A DNA stretch of 64,000 bases, taken from positions 384,762-448,761 of the forward strand of contig CAWEXD010000012.1 in assembly GCA_963812945.1 (NCBI GenBank). The letters are read 5' to 3'. Under the pieces are notes generated by a model. It did not search any database. It saw only the letters and a program-made list of their open reading frames with translations, and was not told where the DNA came from. The DNA is from DASRDR01 sp963812945 [NCBI: uncultured Candidatus Rokubacteria bacterium] (GTDB taxonomy: Bacteria; Methylomirabilota; Methylomirabilia; Rokubacteriales). The position numbers and the translations under genes were made by a program. Shown here piece by piece: positions 46,468 to 56,075 of the stretch; the stretch's first letter is position 1; every line of letters begins with the position of its first letter.

Positions 46468-49400
46468 CTACTCTCCGGCCACGATCGCGAACTCCACGCG
46501 ACCTCCTGCATCCGGTGCCGGTGTCGGTGCGGCCGGCCCGGCGCCGGACGACGCTGGGCGCTCGACCCCCTCGTCGGTGACACGCGCCGCCGGGATTCCT
46601 TCGGCGGTGATCAGCCGCTCGCGCGTCGCATCCACGCGGCGGCGGCCGAGGTCGGCCAGCGAGGCATCGGGGGTGGGCTCGCGCTCGCGCAGGAGGGCCA
46701 CCTGCTCCTCCGCGGTCGCGGGAACGGGAACGTCGGGGAGCTCTTGCTGGTAGTACGCGGCGAGGGCGGCGGCCCCGTCCGGCAGGCTCCGCTCCTTCTG
46801 GAGCGCCTCGAGCCGCGCCGTCACGGCGTCGTGCTTGAGGGCCTCGGCATCAGCGGGGCTGGGAACCGACGTCAGCGCCAGGTTTACAAAGGGCGAGCGG
46901 CGCAGGACGTCGGCCACCCGGATCAGGTGCTCCTCCATGGCGGGCGACAGCACTGCGCTGCCGGCGGCGAAGGTCACCGGCTCCACCTTGGGCGCCTCGA
47001 CCTCCGCGGCCTTCTCGTCACTCTTCTCGCCCCTCGAGAACAACCGGCCGATGGCCTTGAAGGGCGCGGTCACGACGTTGGCCAGTACATTCTTGATGGC
47101 CGTCCAGATGGCGTCGCCGAGGGACAGTTTCGGATCGTTGAGGGGACCGGTGACGGGCACGTTGACGCGAATGTCACCCCGCTGGTCCTTGATCAGCGCG
47201 ACGATCAGCCCGAGGGGCAGCCCGATCCGCCGTTTCACCTCGTCGGTGGCGCTGGCCGGCGCCACCTGGAGCTGTTGAACGACGAGCTCATTGTCGGCGG
47301 ACAGCTGATTGCCGTCGAGCTTGACGCGGAACTTGTACTGGAGCTCCCCCTGCTTGATGACCCATCCGGTCGCTGCCACCGCGTACGGATCGACGCTGGG
47401 GAGCTTGAAGCTCCGCAGCTCCCCGACGAGGTCGACGGCGGCCGGCGCTCCGAGGGGACCGATCTCGCCCCGGATGTCGAGGCCCGCGTCCCCGCCCACG
47501 ACGCTCTGGAGCGCGAGCTTGGCGCGGCGGTCGGGCCGGTTCCCGAAGTCGGTGACGGTCAGCTCGAGCCGCGACAGGTCCTGCGAGAAGGCGGGCTGAG
47601 TGGTCCGGTCCAGGAAGCGGATCGCGCCGTCCTCGATGCGGACCTTGCCGAACTCGAGCCGCATCGTCTCGAGCAGGCTCTTCGGCTGCGCCTCGGCGGA
47701 GGCGGCGCGAGGCTTCGGCGCTGGCTCCGGCGGCGGCTCCCGTTCCGTCCCGCGCGGGGTGAACAGTCGGCGCAGGTTGAACGACCCGTCCGCGGCGCGC
47801 TCGATTTCCACGCGGGGGCGTCGAAAGCCGGCGCTGACGAGCGTCGCGCGCCGGGGCCAGTCGAAGTCGATGCCCCGGACCTCCATGTGCTCGACCCGGA
47901 TTGCCGGCCGCGCGGCCCCCGGCTCCCGGATCTCGACGTCCCGCCCCCAGCTGTCGCCCTTGGACTGCGCGACGAAGACGCCGTTCCGCACCGCGATGCG
48001 GTTCTTGCTGTCGCCGCTGAACCGGCCCGACAGGAGCGCGGGGATCGGAATGTAACCCTGGTACGGCGCCACCGGCGCGTCGCGCAGCGTGACGGCCAGC
48101 TCCGTGTCGAAGGGAGACACGGTCATCGGCCCCTTGAGCTCGAGGCGCCCGCCGCCCGGCATCCCTGTCGACAGCGCGAGGGTCGCCGGCCCCCGCACCG
48201 GCCACGTGAAGCCGTCGAAGCGCGCCTGGAGGTCCATGAGCGCGAGCCGCACCGTCGGCGCCGCCCGCTCGTCGACCCAGAGGACGCGGCTCGGCGCCAG
48301 CGTGGCCCGCTCGACGTGGATCTGGTGGAAGCCCCGCGCGAGCTCTCGCATCACCGGGAACAGGGTGCGGCGCTGCGGCTGGCCGGGCGGTTGGGCCGGC
48401 GGGGCGGGGGTCGCGGGCGCCGGGCCCGTGGTCGCGGGCGCCGGCCCGGCCGCGCCGGACGGGGCAGCCGGGGCCGCGGCGCGCGCGGCCTTCGGGGTGA
48501 ACATCTCCACCAGGTCGATCACCCCGCGGGCGTCCCGGCGCACCTTGAGGTCGAGGCCTTCCAGCGCCACGCTCCCCACCGTCAGGGTGCGGGCAATGAT
48601 GTCGGCTTCCTTGATCTCCACGGCCAGCCGGGACGCGGAGACGAACGGATCGGCGCCGCCCACGGCAGCGAACGCCTCGCCATCCAGTGCAAGGGTGCCG
48701 GCGAGCGTGGCCTTCAGCAGCTGCTCGGCGTCGCTATCGACATCCGCGGTGAGTGCCAAGCTGAACCTCCCGCCTGTCGGGCGATACGGGGTCCCCATGG
48801 GGATGTAGACGTACGGATTCAGGCGCTGCGTCTCGAACCCCTCGACGGACACCCGGGCGGCGAATCGAAGCGGCGCGAGCCGCAACGGGTCGGCGTCGAC
48901 GGTGACGGGGGTCTCGTTGACCCGCGCCCGGACGGTCAGCCGGCCTTGTGCCGCGCCGGCCCGCGTCGTGACACCCCTCGCGTCGACGTCGAGCGGCTGC
49001 ACGACCCACTCGGACGCCGGCGAGACGGCCCGGTCGTCGACCTGCACGCGGCCGCGCTCGATGGCGAGGCGCTCCACCGTCACCGTCCAGCGACTCGCGG
49101 CAGGGCTCGGCTCCGGCGCCGGTTCCTTCGTCCCCGCGAAGAGATCCGAGAAGTTGAACTCGGCGGGGCCCGTGCGCACGATCCGGAGCGACGGCGCGGT
49201 CAGGGCGATCTCCAGGATGTGGACGTTGGAGCGCAGGAGCGCCGCCGGCGACAGGCGGACGTCGAACCGCTCGAACTCCGCGAAGGGCTCGGGACCCGGG
49301 CGGTCCGCCAGCCGGAAGCGCTTGATCGCCAGCCGGCCGGTGAACAGGTTCAGATCGATGTCCCCGATGGTCACGGCGCGGCCGGTGAGCCTGGGGATCC

Positions 49401-49509
49401 GATCCAGCGCGACCCGCCGGATGATCTCGGGCAGCGCCCACAGGAGGCCGCCCACCAGGAGCAGCACCGAGGCGACGGCAATGAGGGTCAGCTTGCCGAA
49501 GCGGCTCAT
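46468..49509 (-). CDS. DUF748 (AsmA-like) envelope protein
   Basis: A 1013-residue protein with one N-terminal membrane anchor (LIAVASVLLLVGGLLWALP) and long repeated beta strands. DUF748 signatures include GDIDLNLFTGRLAIKRFRLAD, ADNELVVQQLQVAPASATDE and the GDIRVNVPVTGPLNDPKLSL segment. A C-terminal PPAD-like stretch contains YYQQELPDVP and SLADLGRRRVDATRE, as in OmpA-like ends. AsmA-type proteins are thought to bridge the membranes and move phospholipids; for DUF748 this is by analogy. Confidence 0.88.
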   Translation of the reverse strand: MSRFGKLTLIAVASVLLLVGGLLWALPEIIRRVALDRIPRLTGRAVTIGDIDLNLFTGRLAIKRFRLADRPGPEPFAEFERFDVRLSPAALLRSNVHILEIALTAPSLRIVRTGPAEFNFSDLFAGTKEPAPEPSPAASRWTVTVERLAIERGRVQVDDRAVSPASEWVVQPLDVDARGVTTRAGAAQGRLTVRARVNETPVTVDADPLRLAPLRFAARVSVEGFETQRLNPYVYIPMGTPYRPTGGRFSLALTADVDSDAEQLLKATLAGTLALDGEAFAAVGGADPFVSASRLAVEIKEADIIARTLTVGSVALEGLDLKVRRDARGVIDLVEMFTPKAARAAAPAAPSGAAGPAPATTGPAPATPAPPAQPPGQPQRRTLFPVMRELARGFHQIHVERATLAPSRVLWVDERAAPTVRLALMDLQARFDGFTWPVRGPATLALSTGMPGGGRLELKGPMTVSPFDTELAVTLRDAPVAPYQGYIPIPALLSGRFSGDSKNRIAVRNGVFVAQSKGDSWGRDVEIREPGAARPAIRVEHMEVRGIDFDWPRRATLVSAGFRRPRVEIERAADGSFNLRRLFTPRGTEREPPPEPAPKPRAASAEAQPKSLLETMRLEFGKVRIEDGAIRFLDRTTQPAFSQDLSRLELTVTDFGNRPDRRAKLALQSVVGGDAGLDIRGEIGPLGAPAAVDLVGELRSFKLPSVDPYAVAATGWVIKQGELQYKFRVKLDGNQLSADNELVVQQLQVAPASATDEVKRRIGLPLGLIVALIKDQRGDIRVNVPVTGPLNDPKLSLGDAIWTAIKNVLANVVTAPFKAIGRLFSRGEKSDEKAAEVEAPKVEPVTFAAGSAVLSPAMEEHLIRVADVLRRSPFVNLALTSVPSPADAEALKHDAVTARLEALQKERSLPDGAAALAAYYQQELPDVPVPATAEEQVALLREREPTPDASLADLGRRRVDATRERLITAEGIPAARVTDEGVERPASSGAGPAAPTPAPDAGGRVEFAIVAGE

Positions 49510-49636
49510 GTCGGCGTGCTCACAACGTGGTCCTGCCGCCCGCTCATGCTCGGGTCGGACTGCTCCCTACCAGCAGATCACCGCTTCAGCGGAAGGTCAA
49601 CGCGATCGAGGAGCCTGATCGCGTTCGGCCGGTCTC

Positions 49637-49993
49637 CTATCGGGCCGGGCGGGCCCCGACCAGTGCGAGGACGGCCATCCAGGCCGCGACGATCAGGAGC
49701 CCGCCCATCTCCCGGGCCTCCTCCACCGGCTGGCTCTTCATGGCGTAGGACTCAAAGAGATCCCCCACCGAGACCCGCCCGACGACGCCCGGCGCGAGGG
49801 CCGCGGCCCACCCGAGCGCGGCCAGGCCGACCGCCACGGGCGCCAGCCGGGGAAGGCGGCCGGCGAGCGAGAGCCCGCACGCCAGCGCGGCCAGGCCGTA
49901 GATCGCCATCCACCGGAGCGGATCGGGGTCGTTGTACTGGACGGCGACGGCGAAGAGGAACAGGATCGCCATCGCACCGGTCAGGACCCTCAT
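49637..49993 (-). CDS. Small TMEM220-like membrane protein
   Basis: 118 residues with about four hydrophobic segments. FLFAVAVQYNDPDPLRWMAI is the hallmark of transmembrane 220 family proteins. Its ATG overlaps the MscS stop codon (ATGA), so translation is coupled. Function is unknown. Confidence 0.8.
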   Translation of the reverse strand: MRVLTGAMAILFLFAVAVQYNDPDPLRWMAIYGLAALACGLSLAGRLPRLAPVAVGLAALGWAAALAPGVVGRVSVGDLFESYAMKSQPVEEAREMGGLLIVAAWMAVLALVGARPAR

Positions 49994-52191
49994 GGGGTGC
50001 CCCCCGGTCGGGGCTCGGCGGTGGCGGCGGCCGCCGCCGCCGCCGACGCGGGCGCGCCCGGCGGCACGAAGACCGTCACCTGGCGGTGGGCGAAGTGGAT
50101 GCCGGCCTCGTCGAAAGCCTGCTTGATCCGCTGGTACGCTTCCCGCATGATGACGAACTGTTCGCCGGGCTTGGCCGTGAACTTCGCCTTGACGAGCATG
50201 GCACTGTCTTCCATGGCCAGGACGCCCTGCGACTTGAGGGTCTGGAGGATGTGGGGACCCATCTCGGGGTCCGCCGCGAGCTCCTGGCCGATCTTCTTGA
50301 TGATCTTCTTGACCTTCATGATGTCCGTGTCGTACGTCAGCCGGAACTCGAGCTTCTCGACGACCCAGTCGCGGCTCTGGTTGGTCATGCGCCGGATCGC
50401 CCCGTACGGCACGATGTTGACCGGACCCCGATGGTGGCGGAGCTGCATCGAGCGGATGCCGATCTTCTCCACCGTGCCCTTTGCGTCGCCGACGTCGATG
50501 TACTCGCCCAGCCGGAAGGCGTCGTCCATGAGGTAGAACGCGCCCGAGATGATGTCCCGCACGAGCGTCTGAGCGCCGAAGCCCACCGCGAGCCCGACGA
50601 CGCCGGCGCCGGCCAGGAGGGGCCCGATGTTGACCCCGAGGGCGGCGAAAACGGTCAGGACGCTCATGACGCAGACCACCGCGAAGATCGTCCCGCGAGC
50701 GAGCGGCAGCAGCGTCCTCATCCGGGACCCGCCGGTCCCTCCGATCTCGCCCGGATCGCTGACGCCCTTGGGGCCGGTCTCCTGCTCGAGCCGCCGGTCG
50801 ATCGCCGTCTTCGCGAACTGCCACACGAGGTACGCCAGCAGAAGCGTCAGGCCGATATCGGTGAGCGCCCCGGTCACCCGGGCTCCGACGCCGCGGGCCG
50901 CGAGGCCCATCAGGTCGAGGTTCCACAGATTGACGATCACCAGGACGCCCGCCACCGTGACCACGATGTGAACGGCCCGCTGCAGGACGGGCAGGAAGCT
51001 CGTCCGCGAGTCTGGGTGCCCGCCGGCTCCCATCTTCGCGGCCCCGCGCTCGAGCACCCGCCTGAGCGCCATGTCGGCCATCGGCATGGCGATCACGACG
51101 AGCAGGCTGAGGATCCCCGCGCGGCCCGTACGCACGCGCCCGCCCAGCTGCTCGATGGTGACGATCGCCAGGATGCCCAGGATGTACGCCGTCATCAGCG
51201 CGGGCCAGAGGTCGGCCAGGACCCGGCGGATGGTGCTGTGCCCGTCTCCCCGGATCTTGGCTGCGATCGGCCATCGGACGCGCCAGACGAGGCGGAGGAG
51301 CGCCGCGACGAACACGAGCCGGCCGAGGAGGATCACGAGGAGGACCGGCTCCCGGGCCATGCCGAAGCGCTCGGCGAAGAACCCGTTGAGGTCGAGGACC
51401 GCCCAGAGCCACACGAGCCCGGCCACGCCGCGGTAGAGGACGCGGGCCGTCGCGTCGTCGAACGGCAGGAACCGCTGCGCGGGCGCGTGCGGGGCCAGCA
51501 GGGTGCGCGCGATCAGGATCGCGAGCCGCGCCACGGCAATCGTGAGGATCGCGTGCACGATCAGCTCGCGGCTGGGCCCGTGGCCCTGGTAGAGGGCCAG
51601 GAAGATGGCGAACGACGTGACGACGAAGACGGCCAGGAGCACGAGGTCCAGCACCGCGCGGATCACCACGCTGCCCGCGCCCGCGGCGTGCCCCTCGTCC
51701 GCGCCGTCGCCGAGGCGGGCCCGGACGCCGCCGAGCAGCCATCCCACCACGCGCTCGACGGTCCACGCCAGCGCCAGCATGACCGCGAAGAGGGCGCCGA
51801 CCAGGAGCAGATGGTAGCGCTCGCGGCCCTCCGAGAACTGGCGAACCGCGTCACCGAATGCCGCGGGCAGCGCGGACCAGGACCGGAGCACGGCGCCGAT
51901 CTCGGTCCGGGCGCGGTCCATGTCCCCCACGAGTCCGGCCTCCATCGACTGGCCGGCCTTGGCGTCCGCCGGGGCCGCCGCCTTGTCCAGCTGGGCCAGC
52001 AGGAGCTCCCGCACCTCGGCGTCGCTGAGCCGCGACACCAGCTCGCGGATCGCCTCCTTGGTCAACGGGTCGGGCAGCTTGACGGCCTTCTCCGCGCCCA
52101 CAGCGGAGAGCACGGGGAGGACGACCCCCGAGAGGGCCGACAGCAGGCCCACCATGACCACGATCCGGCCCCATGAGCGACGTCGCGTCAT
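49990..52191 (-). CDS. MscS family mechanosensitive ion channel
   Basis: A large, 733-residue MscS-type channel with a signal sequence, a periplasmic N-terminal part and about eleven membrane segments. The pore helix and following beta domain read LLAGAGVVGLAVGFGAQTLV and DIISGAFYLMDDAFRLGEYI, then KGTVEKIGIRSMQLR and VPYGAIRRMTNQSRDW. The C-terminus ends in an Ala run and Pro-rich tail. It likely relieves osmotic pressure across the inner membrane. It is coupled to the TMEM220-like gene. Confidence 0.92.
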   Translation of the reverse strand: MTRRRSWGRIVVMVGLLSALSGVVLPVLSAVGAEKAVKLPDPLTKEAIRELVSRLSDAEVRELLLAQLDKAAAPADAKAGQSMEAGLVGDMDRARTEIGAVLRSWSALPAAFGDAVRQFSEGRERYHLLLVGALFAVMLALAWTVERVVGWLLGGVRARLGDGADEGHAAGAGSVVIRAVLDLVLLAVFVVTSFAIFLALYQGHGPSRELIVHAILTIAVARLAILIARTLLAPHAPAQRFLPFDDATARVLYRGVAGLVWLWAVLDLNGFFAERFGMAREPVLLVILLGRLVFVAALLRLVWRVRWPIAAKIRGDGHSTIRRVLADLWPALMTAYILGILAIVTIEQLGGRVRTGRAGILSLLVVIAMPMADMALRRVLERGAAKMGAGGHPDSRTSFLPVLQRAVHIVVTVAGVLVIVNLWNLDLMGLAARGVGARVTGALTDIGLTLLLAYLVWQFAKTAIDRRLEQETGPKGVSDPGEIGGTGGSRMRTLLPLARGTIFAVVCVMSVLTVFAALGVNIGPLLAGAGVVGLAVGFGAQTLVRDIISGAFYLMDDAFRLGEYIDVGDAKGTVEKIGIRSMQLRHHRGPVNIVPYGAIRRMTNQSRDWVVEKLEFRLTYDTDIMKVKKIIKKIGQELAADPEMGPHILQTLKSQGVLAMEDSAMLVKAKFTAKPGEQFVIMREAYQRIKQAFDEAGIHFAHRQVTVFVPPGAPASAAAAAAATAEPRPGGTP

Positions 52192-52275
52192 CGATCCCTC
52201 CCCTGGCTCCGAGACCGGCGGCGAGGCGGTACGGCCTGCCTTTCGCGTGGGCTGGTCTCGGGAGCCGGCGACATC

Positions 52276-54501
52276 CTACCGTACCTGGGCCGACACCCCG
52301 GGACCGAGCAGCCGCTCGAGGCGGGCCCGGTCCGACTCCGCCAGGAACGTGAACACGGCGCGCACCCGCGTTCCGCCCGGCCCGGGCTCGCGGGCGGCGA
52401 CGCGGACATAGCTCCCTTCCCCCGGCGCGCCGTCGCCGAAGTCCACGAGCAGCTTCAGGTCCGAGGGGGTCCCGGGCAGATCCGCGGCCGCCACGAGCTC
52501 CACGGCATCGCGATTGAGGCCCGTGACGCGGACCGCGTGCGGGGTCTCGTCGACTCGCTTCCCTTCCAGCACGTGCACGACCGCCGGCAGGTCGACCGCG
52601 GCCAGCGTCCCGCCCTCGCCGGACGCGGCCATCGCCTCTTCGCCGACCACTTCCCGCAGCTCGTACACGGTCACCGGCTCCGTCACGCCCTTGACCGCCA
52701 CCTGGCTCGGCGGGCCGACGCGCACGACGTGGCGCACGCGGTCGAGCGTCGCCTCGGACAGGAGGACCTGCGGCCCCACGGTGAGCGACTCGATCCGCCC
52801 CGCCAGGTTGACCGCCGGACCGACCACACCGTACTTCATGCGGTCCTTGCCTCCGATGTTGCCCGCGACCACCGGCCCCGAGTGCACGGCGATGCCCATG
52901 ACCAGCTCGGGCAGGCCCTGGGCCCGGCTCTCGGCGTTGAAGCCCATCATCGCACGCTGCATCGCTGCGGCGCACCGCACCGCCCGCTCGGCGTCGTCGG
53001 GCCGCTCGAAGGGAGCGCCGAAGAGGACCAGGATCGCGTCGCCGATGAACTCGTTGATCGTCCCCCGGTGCTGCAGAATCACCGGGGTCATCTGACCCAG
53101 GTACCGGTTGAGCAGCCCGATCATCTTCTCCGGGCCGAGGCGCTCGGAGAGCCCCGAGAAGCCGCGGAGATCCGACATCAGGATCGAGACGGTCCGCAGC
53201 TCGCCGCCGAGACGCAGCGCGTTCTTGTCCCGGACGCACTGCTCCGCCAGCTCCGGGCTGACGTACCGCCCCAGCACGTCGCGGATGAAGTCGCGGTCGC
53301 GCAGCCCCTGCACCATGTCGGCCATGGTGCGGGCGAGCGTCCCGATCTCGTCCCGGCTGCGCGGGACGATGGTCACGTCGAGGTCTCCTTCCCGGATCCG
53401 GCGCGCCTGGTCGCCGAGCTCGCGAAGCGGCGCGGCGATCCAGCGCACCAGAACGATCCCTCCCGCGATGGCGGCCAGGAGCGCCAGGAGTCCGAGCCCG
53501 GCGGCGCGCCACGCCTGCGCCTCGATGACGGCGGTGTAGTCGCGCTCGGGCACCACCACCGCGGTGATCCATTGGCGCGTCCCGATGGGGAGCGTCGCCG
53601 CGCGGCCGAGGTACCGCTCCCCGTCCCGCTCGAACGTGTGGCTCGCGAGCGCGCCGCCTCCCGCGCGCCGGACGACCTCGCCAACGAGCGCGGAGTCCTC
53701 CCGAACGGCTTGCCCGGCGCCGCCGATCCCGCCGGGCGCGGCCACGAGCATTCCGTCCGCGGTGGCGATGAACACCCGACCGCGCGGCGAGATCCGGAGG
53801 TTCCCCACGAACCGGGACAGCCCGTCGAGCGAGAGGTCGACCGTGAAGACGCCCCGCACCCGGCCCGCCGCGTCCAGCAGGGCCATGGCGCACGTGACCC
53901 CGAGAGCGCCGTCGTAGAAGCGGTACGGCTCGGTCCAGACCGGATCCCGGCTGGTCTCGGCCAGGCGGAAGAACGCCTGCTCGCGCGGCCGATACCCGTG
54001 GTCGTCGAGCGTGCGGACGCGCTCGCGCCGCCCCTCGGGCAGGACCCGGTCCTCCTCCAGGCGGATCCGGCCGCCGCGCGGGAAGCTCCGGTTCAGGTAG
54101 AGCTGGCCGGCCCCGTCGCGCCACGCCCCCACAAAGCGATCGTCCCGGTCGCCGTAGCTGACCCAGCTCAGCTGGGGATTGGCGCGCAGCACGGAGAGCG
54201 CGAACTCCCCCACCGCCCGGAAGTCGCCCGGGTCCAGGAGGCCGCCGGCCACGAGGTTCGGACCGAGGCGCACGAAGGCCTCGGTCTGGCGCAGGAACGC
54301 GGAGGCGTGGTCGGCGGTCATGCGCACGGCCTGCGCCATCGCGTTGTCGACGAGCGCGCGCGATCCGGTCAGCTTCTCGCGCCACGCGAGCGTGCCGAGG
54401 ACGGCGCCCGTCCCCGCCGTGAGGAGCGTGACCAGACCCACCAGGGCGATCGAGATGGGCGGCCGGGTCCGGACACGCCGCCCGGCGGGCGGCGAGGTCA
54501 C
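52276..54501 (-). CDS. Membrane sensor adenylate/guanylate cyclase (dCACHE-HAMP-class III cyclase)
   Basis: This 741-residue protein has TM1 at about 17-39, a periplasmic sensor domain to about 330 (FRLAETSRDPVWTEPYRFYD, CACHE-like), TM2 near 335-355 and a HAMP (WIAAPLRELGDQARRIREGD). The class III cyclase (about 430-615) has metal-binding Asp residues in LMSDLRGFSGLS and EFIGDAILVLFG, and VNLAGRIES supplies transition-state residues. The purine-recognition positions are Glu (EFIGD) and Gly (YGVVG), unlike the Lys/Asp of classical adenylyl cyclases. A C-terminal PilZ-like beta domain follows. Output nucleotide is uncertain. Confidence 0.88.
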   Translation of the reverse strand: MTSPPAGRRVRTRPPISIALVGLVTLLTAGTGAVLGTLAWREKLTGSRALVDNAMAQAVRMTADHASAFLRQTEAFVRLGPNLVAGGLLDPGDFRAVGEFALSVLRANPQLSWVSYGDRDDRFVGAWRDGAGQLYLNRSFPRGGRIRLEEDRVLPEGRRERVRTLDDHGYRPREQAFFRLAETSRDPVWTEPYRFYDGALGVTCAMALLDAAGRVRGVFTVDLSLDGLSRFVGNLRISPRGRVFIATADGMLVAAPGGIGGAGQAVREDSALVGEVVRRAGGGALASHTFERDGERYLGRAATLPIGTRQWITAVVVPERDYTAVIEAQAWRAAGLGLLALLAAIAGGIVLVRWIAAPLRELGDQARRIREGDLDVTIVPRSRDEIGTLARTMADMVQGLRDRDFIRDVLGRYVSPELAEQCVRDKNALRLGGELRTVSILMSDLRGFSGLSERLGPEKMIGLLNRYLGQMTPVILQHRGTINEFIGDAILVLFGAPFERPDDAERAVRCAAAMQRAMMGFNAESRAQGLPELVMGIAVHSGPVVAGNIGGKDRMKYGVVGPAVNLAGRIESLTVGPQVLLSEATLDRVRHVVRVGPPSQVAVKGVTEPVTVYELREVVGEEAMAASGEGGTLAAVDLPAVVHVLEGKRVDETPHAVRVTGLNRDAVELVAAADLPGTPSDLKLLVDFGDGAPGEGSYVRVAAREPGPGGTRVRAVFTFLAESDRARLERLLGPGVSAQVR

Positions 54502-54715
54502 GGGCGACGCCGGCCGCCGGCCGGCGGGCCGGTCGCGAGACGGGCCAGCGCGAGTCTCCTGGAGGGGCCGGCGCCGCCGCTCCGGTGAGGGCTACCTGGC
54601 ATGGTACAAGTACACTACTATCGATCGAGGCCACGGGGCTCGACCCTGGGGACCAGCCTCAGCCGGTGGCGCGTGAGCCGAGCGGTTCCACCGGCGCGGG
54701 AAAGGAGACACGGGC
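54502..54715. other. Divergent intergenic region between cyclase and barrel genes
   Basis: This 214-base region holds an AT-richer patch at about 54601-54622 with -10-like TACACT and TACTAT toward the barrel gene, but no good -35. A TGGCATG at 54597-54603 looks like the start of a sigma-54 site but lacks the -12 GC. No ORF or RNA gene was recognised. Confidence 0.3.
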
Positions 54716-55495
54716 GTGATCAAGGCGCGAGTTGTGGCCATGCTCGCAATCGGGCTGCTGATGGCCTGGACCGCCTCGGTGGCGCGGGCCGCCGACCCGG
54801 ACCCGGACGTCTGGCACGTGAGCGTCACGCCCTACGTCTGGGCCCCGGGAATCTACGGCGACGTGACGGTGCTCGGGGTCAACTCGGAGGTTGACTCGAG
54901 CTTCCTCGACCTCCTCGAGGAGACGGACACCCTGGTCGGGCTCGCCGGACGTCTGGAGGTGACGAAGGGACGGTTCGGGGTCTTCGGCGACTTCTTCTAT
55001 TCGAAGACCAAGGTCGAGGGCGCCGGCAGGACTGATCTCGACGTCACCACCCGGATGTGGTTCATCGAATTCGGCGGCCAGTTCAGGGTCCTCGACACGA
55101 CCGACGACCGGGTTCCTGGGTTCACCCTCGACGTGTACGGCGGCGGCCGCTACTCCTATCTGGAGCTCGATCTCGACACCGCCGGGACCGCGTCAGCCAA
55201 GGAATCCAAGGACTGGGTCGACCCCATCGTCGGCGCACGGGTCGGGGTGCACTTCTCCGAGCACGTCTTCCTGCTCTTCGCGGGCGACGTCGGCGGGTTC
55301 GGGATCGGCTCCGACTTCGCCTGGTCGATCATGGGGCTCTTCGGGTACACGTGGCAGAGCGGCACGATCGAGTGGGCCATCCTGGCAGGGTACAAGGCCC
55401 TCGGTCAGGACTACGAGACGGGCTCGGGCCCCCAGCGATTCCGCTGGGACACCGTGATGCACGGCCCGGTGCTGGGGTTCACCGTCCGCTTCTGA
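54716..55495 (+). CDS. Outer-membrane beta-barrel protein
   Basis: 259 residues from a GTG with AAAGGAG upstream. A signal peptide ends near ARAA (residue 24). The mature protein has alternating amphipathic strands and repeated aromatic-belt stretches (WHVSVTPYVWAPGIYGDVTV, GDFFYSKTKV, LDVYGGGRYSYLELDL) and a terminal Phe, the signal for BAM insertion. A monomeric eight- to ten-strand barrel is likely. Function is unknown. It is divergent from the cyclase, with an AT-richer patch (TACTAT near 54616) between. Confidence 0.82.
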   Translation: MIKARVVAMLAIGLLMAWTASVARAADPDPDVWHVSVTPYVWAPGIYGDVTVLGVNSEVDSSFLDLLEETDTLVGLAGRLEVTKGRFGVFGDFFYSKTKVEGAGRTDLDVTTRMWFIEFGGQFRVLDTTDDRVPGFTLDVYGGGRYSYLELDLDTAGTASAKESKDWVDPIVGARVGVHFSEHVFLLFAGDVGGFGIGSDFAWSIMGLFGYTWQSGTIEWAILAGYKALGQDYETGSGPQRFRWDTVMHGPVLGFTVRF

Positions 55496-55574
55496 GCGGC
55501 GCCGAGACCCTCCCGGGCCGGACTCGTGTCACGCGCCCGGGCTCCGCGAAGCGGCTCCCGGTCGGGCGCGCGGA

Positions 55575-55817
55575 TCACTCCTTGGTCTTGAGGTCCGCCT
55601 CGTGCTCGCGGATGAAGGCGCGGATCTCGTCCGCCATGTCGAGAAGCCGGACCCACTGCTCCTTGTAGAGCGTCACGGGGAATCGGCCAAGCCCGTACAC
55701 GGAGACCCCGCCCTTCTCGCTGACGCGCAGATGCGTCCCGCGCCGGGTCCGGGCCCGCAACGTCTCGTTCTCGGCCCGCAGGCGGGCCAGCTCGCTCTCG
55801 GGACTCTCGTTGGTCAC
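55575..55817 (-). CDS. Small coiled-coil protein of unknown function
   Basis: 80 residues from a GTG. The N-terminal half is a leucine-heptad coiled coil (SELARLRAENETLRA). The C-terminal half is a compact domain (HLRVSEKGGVSVYGLGRFPV, LYKEQWVRLLDMADEIRAFI). Similar short proteins with the phrase GRFPVTLYKEQW occur widely as hypothetical proteins, as I recall. It is convergent with the barrel gene. Confidence 0.65.
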   Translation of the reverse strand: MTNESPESELARLRAENETLRARTRRGTHLRVSEKGGVSVYGLGRFPVTLYKEQWVRLLDMADEIRAFIREHEADLKTKE

Positions 55818-55869
55818 GTGGATCCACCATCGGCGACCAGCTTACGGTGTGGTCGACTCATGGACAGCG

Positions 55870-55974
55870 TCACGAAGAACAGGCAGGGGTGAGGTGAATC
55901 TCGATACGCGGGGGCTCGTAACTCCTCGGCTCCGGAGGTGGCGGCGTCGTGTCGAACGTGGGCTCCATTGACAT
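55870..55974 (-). CDS. 34-residue peptide gene with a strong ribosome-binding site (possible RiPP-precursor-like)
   Basis: AAGGAGGA lies 5 bases ahead of the ATG at 55974, one of the best Shine-Dalgarno sites in the window. The peptide starts MSMEPTFDTT, has a run PPPPEP, then SYEPPRIEI and ends HLTPACSS. The YxxPxI pattern resembles the leader motif read by the RRE domain in lasso and related peptide systems. An extended -10 (TGCTAGCCT on the minus strand, 56005-55997) lies about 30 bases upstream. No modifying enzyme is intact nearby, but an AsnB-like remnant lies head to head. It could be a free peptide or a relic. Confidence 0.5.
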   Translation of the reverse strand: MSMEPTFDTTPPPPEPRSYEPPRIEIHLTPACSS

Positions 55975-55996
55975 GACATCCTCCTTCTGGGTGGGT

Positions 55997-56005
55997 AGGC
56001 TAGCA
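55997..56005 (-). promoter_or_regulatory. Extended -10-like element upstream of the 34-residue peptide gene
   Basis: On the minus strand TGC-TAGCCT forms an extended -10. TTGACG lies 22 bases further upstream, too far for a standard -35. The predicted start is about 15 to 20 bases before the Shine-Dalgarno site. Confidence 0.3.
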
Positions 56006-56075
56006 CGCCACGGACCGACGCGCGGCGTCAAGCCGGCCATCCCCGGTGACGGGAGGCCCGGAGGAGGAGCCGATC

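Noticed and set aside
45934-52176. Open plus-strand frame of more than 2,000 codons opposite the DUF748, TMEM220 and MscS genes
   Set aside because: It mirrors three well-supported minus-strand genes, is Arg/Pro/Gln/Asp-rich with no domain, and is expected where GC-rich codons avoid stops on the opposite strand.
54597-54612. Sigma-54-like TGGCATG upstream of the barrel gene
   Set aside because: The -12 GC is absent (AAGTA at the expected place), unlike the two good sites at 19931 and 29268.
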